Shown here: one piece after another, positions 6,577 through 11,289 of the stretch
Numbering within the stretch: the stretch's first letter is position 1
How the letters are laid out: every line of letters starts with the position of its first letter
DNA from: Adhaeribacter sp.
GTDB lineage: Bacteria > Bacteroidota > Bacteroidia > Cytophagales > Hymenobacteraceae
Direction: 5' to 3'
Assembly: GCA_028288395.1 (NCBI GenBank)
Contig: JAQBNV010000247.1
Coordinates: forward strand, 1 to 11,289
Length of the DNA: 11,289 bases
Position numbers and translations under genes: made by a program
Notes under the pieces: model-generated
The model's database searches: none
Told to the model about the DNA's origin: nothing
What the model saw: only the letters and a program-made list of their open reading frames with translations

Positions 6577-7281
6577 ATGCCGGCCAGGTTAAAAAATATC
6601 TTTTCCGATTTTCTGACTTTGCTGTTTCCGGTATTTTGCCAGGCCTGCGAACGAACGCTGGCCGCCGGCGAAGACCTGGTGTGCACGCATTGCCGCCTTA
6701 AACTACCCTATACCAATGTGCACCTGCCGCCGCCGGAGTTAAATCCGCTTTCAATTAAATTTTATGGGAAATTGCCCATTAAACATGTACTAGCCTATTT
6801 ATACTTTAACCGGGCAGGGCGTACGCAACGATTGTTGCACGCTTTAAAATACCGTGGGGTACAGGAAGTAGGCGAATTATTAGGCACCTGGTACGGTCAT
6901 GCATTGGGCGAAGCCGGTTATACCGATGCTTTTGATATAGTAGTACCGGTGCCCCTGCATCCCCGGAAAAGAAGGCAACGCGGGTATAACCAATCCGATA
7001 GTTTTGCCAAAGGCCTGGCTGACGCGCTGGGCCGGCCGTGGAGTAATCAGGTGTTAAAACGGACCCAGTATACGGCTTCCCAAACCCATAAAAACCGTAC
7101 AGAAAGGTGGGAAAATGTAGCGCAGGTGTTTCAGGTGATGAACCCCCATATTATTCAGGGTAAGAAGGTGCTGCTGGTTGACGATGTAATTACTACGGGC
7201 GCTACTTTGGAGGCTTGTGCTTTAACTTTATTAAATGCCGGTTGTGCCGAAGTGAGTGTGGGCGCCATTGCAGCGGCGTAA
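6577..7281 (+). CDS. comF: ComF-family phosphoribosyltransferase-like protein
   Basis: ComF/GntX-type protein; in naturally competent bacteria ComF is needed for DNA uptake at the cytoplasmic membrane, whereas elsewhere its job is unclear. From the ATG at 6577 it is 234 residues; a TTG at 6562 would add five residues (and would give 239), but ATG is preferred since there is no ribosome-binding site to decide and the TTG extension adds only MPKPP. The N-terminal zinc finger has two CxxC pairs (VFCQACE about 10 residues before LVCTHC). Next come VPVPLHPRKRRQRGYNQS and a PRPP-binding loop LLVDDVITTGATL near the C-terminus, where the two adjacent Asp residues and the Thr-rich loop are the PRTase signature. 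It is divergent from the AhpD-like operon and single, ending at the terminator at 7402. Confidence 0.93.
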   Translation: MPARLKNIFSDFLTLLFPVFCQACERTLAAGEDLVCTHCRLKLPYTNVHLPPPELNPLSIKFYGKLPIKHVLAYLYFNRAGRTQRLLHALKYRGVQEVGELLGTWYGHALGEAGYTDAFDIVVPVPLHPRKRRQRGYNQSDSFAKGLADALGRPWSNQVLKRTQYTASQTHKNRTERWENVAQVFQVMNPHIIQGKKVLLVDDVITTGATLEACALTLLNAGCAEVSVGAIAAA

Positions 7282-7401
7282 TATTATCAGGTTTAAAATT
7301 CATAATGTTCCGGATTTTCATAATAAAAGCAGTTCCGGTAATATTTTCATTCCTGGTTTTCTAATCAGAAAGAGAAAACGACCATATACTTATAAAAACA
7401 A

Positions 7402-7432
7402 AAAAGCCTGAACCGGGGTGGCTCAGGCTTTT
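7402..7432. terminator. Strong hairpin terminator shared by comF and gldJ
   Basis: Perfect 10-bp stem AAAAGCCTGA (7402-7411) / TCAGGCTTTT (7423-7432), extended by two C-G pairs after one A-C mismatch, with a 5-base loop. It has A's on one side and T's on the other, so it can end transcripts of both convergent genes: comF ends 120 bp to the left, gldJ 18 bp to the right. The rest of 7282-7450 shows nothing else I can support. Confidence 0.88.
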
Positions 7433-7450
7433 CTTATAAATTTTTAAATA

Positions 7451-8704
7451 TTACCGGTTTGAGCCGGTATTGATCATGGCGCAACGGAAACCAATGGTAG
7501 CAGTAGCAGAGTCTTGTTTCATGAAACGACGGGTACCGGGTGATAACCAGTAGGCCACATCTTTCCAGGAACCACCTTTAAATACGCGTACTTCGTCGGT
7601 AATTAAAGATTGGAAACCACCTTCGGCACCGGAAGCATAATCCTTAGCGGGGTCGCTGATACCACCTGCTCTCCGAACAGGGTTCAGATCTTCCACATCC
7701 TGGAAAGAAAGCGGACGGTAAACATCCTGCACCCACTCGTTTACGTTACCGGCCATGTTATACAAACCGAAGTCGTTAGGCGGGTAAGAATAAACATATT
7801 CGGTTATCATTGCCCCATCGTTCAGGCTACCGGCTATACCGGCATAGTCACCGCGGCCACGTTTAAAGTTAGCCAAAAACTGACCTTGCTTTTTACCGTA
7901 CGGATTCCGTAACTGGTGGCCATCCCAAGGATAAATGCGGCGGTTTGCCTGGTTTTCATCTTCATCTAACTGGGTACCAATCATCGCTTGCGCGGCATAT
8001 TCCCACTCCGCTTCGGTTGGGAGGCGGTAATTAGGTAAATGTAAGCCCGATTCAATAGATAAGTTGCTGCCTCCTTCGGCGGGCGCTTCGGCACCAGCCG
8101 CTTGTTTTCTCTTGCCGAAAATACCGAATTTACGACGGCCACCGCTGTTGCCACCAGAAGCTAGCTTTTCGTTAACTTTAGCCGAACGCCACATGCAGTA
8201 ATCGTTGGCTTGTTCCCAACTTACCCCCACTACCGGATAAAAACGGAAGCCCGGGTAACGCAGGTAATATTGTTTGTAAGGGTCATTAAAAGAAAGCTCT
8301 CTCTCCCAAACCGTTGTATCTGGTAAAGCCGACCGGTAAAATTCTTCGGCCGAATCTCTTTTCACGAACATTAAATATTCGAGGTAGTGAATGTTGGCTA
8401 CCTCGGTTTCGTCCATAAAGAAAGAAGCAATGGTAACGGTACGCTCTATGTTATCGCGGGTCATGGCTACGTCTTCCTCACTGGAGCCTAACGTTGTACG
8501 ACCACCCTCAATAAATATAAGCCCTGGTCCCTCTGGCATGTCAGCATAATCAGCCACCTGAAAACCTTCTTCTTCGTTGTATTCGATACCGGTTTTGGTA
8601 CTCGCTCTGCCAGGGTCAGTACTGGTTGGGTTGCCACGTTTGTTACAGGATGCCATCAGCATAACGCCTGCAGCGGCATAGGTTACGTACTTTAAAAAAT
8701 TCAT
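7451..8704 (-). CDS. gldJ: GldJ-like gliding/type IX secretion lipoprotein (SUMF1 fold)
   Basis: Lipoprotein of the gliding motility/type IX secretion apparatus, expected at the periplasmic face of the outer membrane, where GldJ stabilises GldK and cooperates with the secretion ring. A lipobox LMASC puts the lipidated Cys at residue 20. A formylglycine-enzyme-like (SUMF1) domain fills residues about 60-410: GLIFIEGG (61-68), MDETEV (97-102), YPVVGVSWEQA (156-166), YRLPTEAEWEYAA (226-238), FGLYNMAGNVNEW (312-324), FKGGSW (375-380) and GFRCAM (405-410). The TGIEYNEEEGF beginning resembles GldJ rather than GldK, and no gldL/gldM follows, so I prefer GldJ; GldK is the alternative. It is shorter (417) than the Flavobacterium protein (about 560 as I recall), and carries a basic, Gly/Ala-rich insertion at residues 183-216. 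Both catalytic Cys positions of true FGE are missing. It lies 71 bp after the porP-like gene. Confidence 0.85.
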   Translation of the reverse strand: MNFLKYVTYAAAGVMLMASCNKRGNPTSTDPGRASTKTGIEYNEEEGFQVADYADMPEGPGLIFIEGGRTTLGSSEEDVAMTRDNIERTVTIASFFMDETEVANIHYLEYLMFVKRDSAEEFYRSALPDTTVWERELSFNDPYKQYYLRYPGFRFYPVVGVSWEQANDYCMWRSAKVNEKLASGGNSGGRRKFGIFGKRKQAAGAEAPAEGGSNLSIESGLHLPNYRLPTEAEWEYAAQAMIGTQLDEDENQANRRIYPWDGHQLRNPYGKKQGQFLANFKRGRGDYAGIAGSLNDGAMITEYVYSYPPNDFGLYNMAGNVNEWVQDVYRPLSFQDVEDLNPVRRAGGISDPAKDYASGAEGGFQSLITDEVRVFKGGSWKDVAYWLSPGTRRFMKQDSATATIGFRCAMINTGSNR

Positions 8705-8730
8705 AAATATTTATTCATTACCTGTTTGGA

Positions 8731-8763
8731 CAAATTTAATAATAATCTCTATATAAGTTGCAA
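8731..8763 (-). promoter_or_regulatory. Candidate Bacteroidota promoter of gldJ
   Basis: On the minus strand, TAAATTTG (8738-8731) matches the -7 consensus TAnnTTTG exactly, with TTG (8763-8761) 22 bp upstream, inside the reported 17-23 bp range. The predicted start of transcription would be about 20-25 bp before the gldJ ATG. It lies in the 71-bp gap after the porP-like gene, so gldJ may be transcribed separately as well as by read-through. Confidence 0.5.
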
Positions 8764-8775
8764 TAATATTAAAAT

Positions 8776-9792
8776 TTAGATACTTGGCAAAGCTATTCGT
8801 TTATAATTTTTTCCGGAAACCCGCTTTTTAAATATTTTGTTATAATCTATCTTTTCAAAAGATAATGATATTTCGTGCGCTCCTCCGTTGTGGGTCCCGA
8901 ATGGCGAAAGGGGAATGTCATAACTATAACCAATTCGCCACGAATCTACCACAATACCAGCCAGTAAACTTACGGACTGATCATACGCATAATTGCTCAA
9001 AAAGGGTAAGCCTCTGTATAAAAGACCAAACGTAAAAGGCGTATAAGTAGTATATAAAGCAATATCACTTTTTTTAAAAGGCCCTTGCTGCGTATACGTC
9101 AAACTGGGTGTAATGCTCCACTCGTAAGGCTTGTTCAGATAGTAGTACGTTTTCAAAGCAAATTTATAGCCGCCGTTGAAAATTATTTTACCTGGTAAAT
9201 AAGCCGAAGCATCGTTAAAACCGATAACCGGACGGTTGAGGTGGTGGCCGGCCAGACTAACCCAGAAATTATTATCGTATACCACCGCCCCCGTGCTTAC
9301 GCTGGCATACCGCACCGGATCGTAAAAATTCAGTTCCTGCGAATTAAGATTAGTGGTGCCATCGTCGTTTAGCTGGTCGCCGAAGGTGAGGCGGCTGTAA
9401 TCGAGGCGCTGCGAGCCGTAACTTAATTGCATACCGAGGCTAAAAGCCAGTTTTTCGCTCAGAATAGATTGATAAGCATATTGCCCGCCCACCTGGAACT
9501 TGGCAAGCCCCCCTTCACCGGCTTTGTCGTTTGAAACCACCAGCCCCACCGAGGAATGCTGATTGCGAAGGCGGTAATAACCGGAGAATTGATTTGTAAC
9601 AAAAGCACCCGGCAACTTGGGCCATTGGTTGCGGTAGCTAACCGTGCCGTTATAATCGGCGTGCAGCCCGGCATAGGCCGGGTTCAGGTGCACACGATTG
9701 GCGTACTGTTGGGTAAAATGCAGGTCCTGGGCAATGCCGGTAAATGGCAGCCAACTGAACAGGCATAATATTTGAATAAAGGTTAACCGCAT
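8776..9792 (-). CDS. PorP/SprF-family type IX secretion outer-membrane protein
   Basis: Outer-membrane beta-barrel protein of the PorP/SprF family; SprF in Flavobacterium helps secrete the adhesin SprB, and PorP of Porphyromonas is a type IX secretion component. A Sec signal peptide is visible (MRLTFIQILCLFSWLPFTGIA, cleavage likely after A21). The mature start has the family signature HFTQQYANRVHLNPAYAGL (25-43), followed by YRNQWPKLPG and GLVVSNDKAGEGG. The rest is alternating polar/aromatic strands, ending near the C-terminus in a DSWRIGYSYDIPLSPFG repeat-like strand typical of the family. Length 338 is normal. Cytophagales encode many paralogues, so I give no symbol. It is divergent from the AsmA-like gene and 71 bp upstream of gldJ, with which it probably works. 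Confidence 0.92.
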   Translation of the reverse strand: MRLTFIQILCLFSWLPFTGIAQDLHFTQQYANRVHLNPAYAGLHADYNGTVSYRNQWPKLPGAFVTNQFSGYYRLRNQHSSVGLVVSNDKAGEGGLAKFQVGGQYAYQSILSEKLAFSLGMQLSYGSQRLDYSRLTFGDQLNDDGTTNLNSQELNFYDPVRYASVSTGAVVYDNNFWVSLAGHHLNRPVIGFNDASAYLPGKIIFNGGYKFALKTYYYLNKPYEWSITPSLTYTQQGPFKKSDIALYTTYTPFTFGLLYRGLPFLSNYAYDQSVSLLAGIVVDSWRIGYSYDIPLSPFGTHNGGAHEISLSFEKIDYNKIFKKRVSGKNYKRIALPSI

Positions 9793-9802
9793 ATAATTAC
9801 CC

Positions 9803-9832
9803 CAAAATTAACGCTTAACGGGTAAAGCCAAA
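9803..9832 (-). promoter_or_regulatory. Candidate porP-like promoter, proximal
   Basis: TAATTTTG (minus strand, 9810-9803) matches TAnnTTTG exactly, with TTTG (9832-9829) 18 bp upstream, which fits the Bacteroidota -33/-7 spacing. The predicted transcription start is only about 5-10 bp before the ATG, so the message would be almost leaderless, which weakens the call. Confidence 0.4.
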
Positions 9833-9853
9833 ATAATTTCGGGTTGCTTTACC
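9821..9853. repeat. 8-bp inverted repeat in the porP-like promoter region
   Basis: GGTAAAGC (9821-9828) and GCTTTACC (9846-9853) form a perfect 8-bp dyad around 17 bp of A/T-rich DNA. Its arms flank a second, less perfect promoter match: TTTG (9856-9853) with TATTTTG (9835-9829) 17 bp downstream. It could be an operator for a dimeric regulator, or an RNA hairpin. Neither the regulator nor the function is visible in the window. Confidence 0.5.
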
Positions 9854-9945
9854 AAACGACGGAATGCCCTTTTCGGTATAAACCGGAATATTAAATTTCG
9901 GGCGAGCGCGGTTACAGACAATATTTTTCACCTAAATTCGCTATT

Positions 9946-9953
9946 CAAATATA
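9946..9953 (-). promoter_or_regulatory. Isolated TAnnTTTG element, distal
   Basis: TATATTTG (minus strand) exactly fits the -7 consensus, about 155 bp before the porP-like start, but no TTG/TTTG lies 17-23 bp upstream. It could give a longer porP leader or be chance; the AsmA-like start is only 20 bp away on the other strand. Confidence 0.25.
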
Positions 9954-9972
9954 GTATTTAATTAATAGTGCC

Positions 9973-11289
9973 ATGAAAAAGATAATAATCGGTATCGCTG
10001 TATTTTTAGTGGTACTTATTGCCGCGGCTGCCCTGACGCCCTTTCTGTTCCGGGATAAAGTAAAGCAGGTGCTGGATAAACAAATAGAAAAAAACGTAGC
10101 CGCCCGGGTAATTTATAAGGCCGATGATGTAAGCCTGAGCCTGTTTCGCAGCTTCCCTAATTTATCTTTAACGGTTAATAATTTAACGGTAATCGGTCAG
10201 GATTCATTTCAGCGCGACACACTGGCAACTTTGCCGGCTTTTAGCATGGGCCTGGATCTGATGAGTGTGATTTCGGGTGACGAACTGAAGGTTAAATCAA
10301 TTAACCTGCAGGATCCGCGCATTAAACTGGTGGTTTTAAAAAGCGGGAAAGCCAACTGGGATATATTTAAAACCGATACCACCCAAACGGCCACCGATAC
10401 CACCACCAGCGAATTTAACATGGCTATCAAAGGCTGGCAAATAGAAAACGGCACTTTTGTGTACGAAGATTTAAGTATACCCATGGGCCTGGTGGCGCAC
10501 CACGTAAATCATACCGGCAGCGGCGATTTTGAAAAAAATATATTCGACCTCGCCTCCCGCACCACCGCCGATGGCTTTACCATGACCTACGCAGGCGTTA
10601 ATTATTTAGAAAATACGCTGCTGGACGCCGATGTAACCCTGGCCATGGATTTAAACAAATCGCTGTTTACTTTTAAAGAAAATAAAATCCGCATCAACGA
10701 GTTCCCTTTTGGTTTTGATGGTTCTATCCTGATGCCGGCCGAAGATATTGATTTGGACCTGACGTTTAAAGCGGCCGAAACAGGTTTTAAAAATATTCTC
10801 TCGATTGTGCCGGGGATGTTTACCGAAAAGTTTAAAGACGTGCAAACCGATGGCAAGATGGCCTTTAACGGGTACCTCAAAGGGCGCTTCAATGACGTTT
10901 CGATGCCAGGGTTTGGTATTGACCTGAAAGTTACGGATGGCCGTTTTAAATATCCCGATCTGCCGCAGGCCGCTACGAATATTAACGTAGATATGAAAGT
11001 AGACAACCCAGACGGCATTGTAAACAACACTAGGATATTAATAAACAAACTGCACCTGGATTTAGGCAAAAACCCGGTAGATGCGCGGGTAGCCATCGAT
11101 GGCCTGGAGCCCATGCGGGTAGACGGTAATATCAAAGCCAATATTAATTTAGCGGAGATTACGAAAGTTTTCCCGGTGGAAGGCATGACCCTGCGGGGCT
11201 TGTTAAACGTAGACGGAACGGCTAAAGGTACTTACAGCAAAACCCAGATGCCCGTCGTAAGCGCCCGCCTGAACCTGGCCAACGGCTTT
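9973..11289 (+). CDS. AsmA-family envelope protein, N-terminal part
   Basis: AsmA-like protein; family members are anchored in the inner membrane and span the periplasm with a long beta-taco groove thought to carry phospholipids to the outer membrane. My translation from the ATG at 9973 gives 439 residues with no stop before the window edge, so the C-terminus is missing. A single membrane anchor, KKIIIGIAVFLVVLIAAAAL (2-21), is followed by the AsmA-type amphipathic repeats, with the recognisable SLSLFRSFPNLSLTVNNLTV (54-73), INLQDPRIKLVVLKSGKANW (110-129) and a Thr/Asp-rich linker (135-146). The family assignment comes from these; the exact subgroup is unclear. It is divergent from the porP-like gene across 180 bp. 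Codon use is like the neighbours. Confidence 0.9.
   Translation, partial: MKKIIIGIAVFLVVLIAAAALTPFLFRDKVKQVLDKQIEKNVAARVIYKADDVSLSLFRSFPNLSLTVNNLTVIGQDSFQRDTLATLPAFSMGLDLMSVISGDELKVKSINLQDPRIKLVVLKSGKANWDIFKTDTTQTATDTTTSEFNMAIKGWQIENGTFVYEDLSIPMGLVAHHVNHTGSGDFEKNIFDLASRTTADGFTMTYAGVNYLENTLLDADVTLAMDLNKSLFTFKENKIRINEFPFGFDGSILMPAEDIDLDLTFKAAETGFKNILSIVPGMFTEKFKDVQTDGKMAFNGYLKGRFNDVSMPGFGIDLKVTDGRFKYPDLPQAATNINVDMKVDNPDGIVNNTRILINKLHLDLGKNPVDARVAIDGLEPMRVDGNIKANINLAEITKVFPVEGMTLRGLLNVDGTAKGTYSKTQMPVVSARLNLANGF

Noticed and set aside
9871..9888. Small hairpin CGGT-ATAA-ACCG between the porP-like and AsmA-like genes
   Set aside because: Only four Watson-Crick pairs plus a wobble extension; too short to interpret.
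10602..11186. Long open frame (194 codons) on the minus strand
   Set aside because: It lies opposite the AsmA-family gene, whose frame shows a coherent family sequence; the reverse translation is Ser/Arg/Leu-rich with no domain, as expected for a shadow.

Overview
The window looks like chromosomal core-genome DNA of a Bacteroidota bacterium, most likely Cytophagales (an Adhaeribacter/Hymenobacteraceae-like organism is my guess, not something the sequence proves). The reasons are the type IX secretion genes (a PorP/SprF-like protein and a GldJ-like lipoprotein), a DUF4175 giant protein, promoter-like TAnnTTTG elements instead of sigma70 -35/-10 boxes, few Shine-Dalgarno sequences, and moderate G+C. 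I see no transposase, integrase, CRISPR array, rRNA or tRNA, and nothing that suggests recent transfer.

Layout. (1) 1-4900, minus strand: an apparent operon read right to left, with a 1154-residue membrane-anchored coiled-coil protein (DUF4175), an RsbW-like ATPase, YbeY (start overlapping the ATPase stop by 8 bp) and the N-terminal 168 residues of MnmG, cut by the window edge. It joins an envelope protein of unknown function and a GHKL-fold switch protein to rRNA maturation and tRNA wobble-uridine modification. (2) 5043-6508, minus strand: a tight operon of an AhpD-like CxxC protein, an unrecognised 115-residue protein and exodeoxyribonuclease III, suggesting a redox/DNA-repair theme. (3) 6577-7281, plus strand: comF, divergent from that operon and ending at a strong, apparently bidirectional hairpin terminator (7402-7432). 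(4) 7451-9792, minus strand: a PorP/SprF-family outer-membrane protein followed by a GldJ-like lipoprotein, both parts of gliding/type IX secretion machinery. Candidate promoters lie upstream of each. (5) 9973-11289, plus strand: an AsmA-family envelope protein cut by the right edge.

All gene-free gaps are shorter than 200 bp. The most notable points are the operon pairing of an uncharacterised DUF4175 protein with translation-maturation enzymes, the loss of both copper-binding catalytic cysteines in the sulfatase-modifying-factor fold of GldJ, a GldJ-specific basic/Ala-Gly insertion, an 8-bp dyad embedded in the porP promoter region, and the unknown small protein between an AhpD-like protein and ExoIII. 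I did not find a clearly new biological system; most of the window is recognisable housekeeping and envelope biology.
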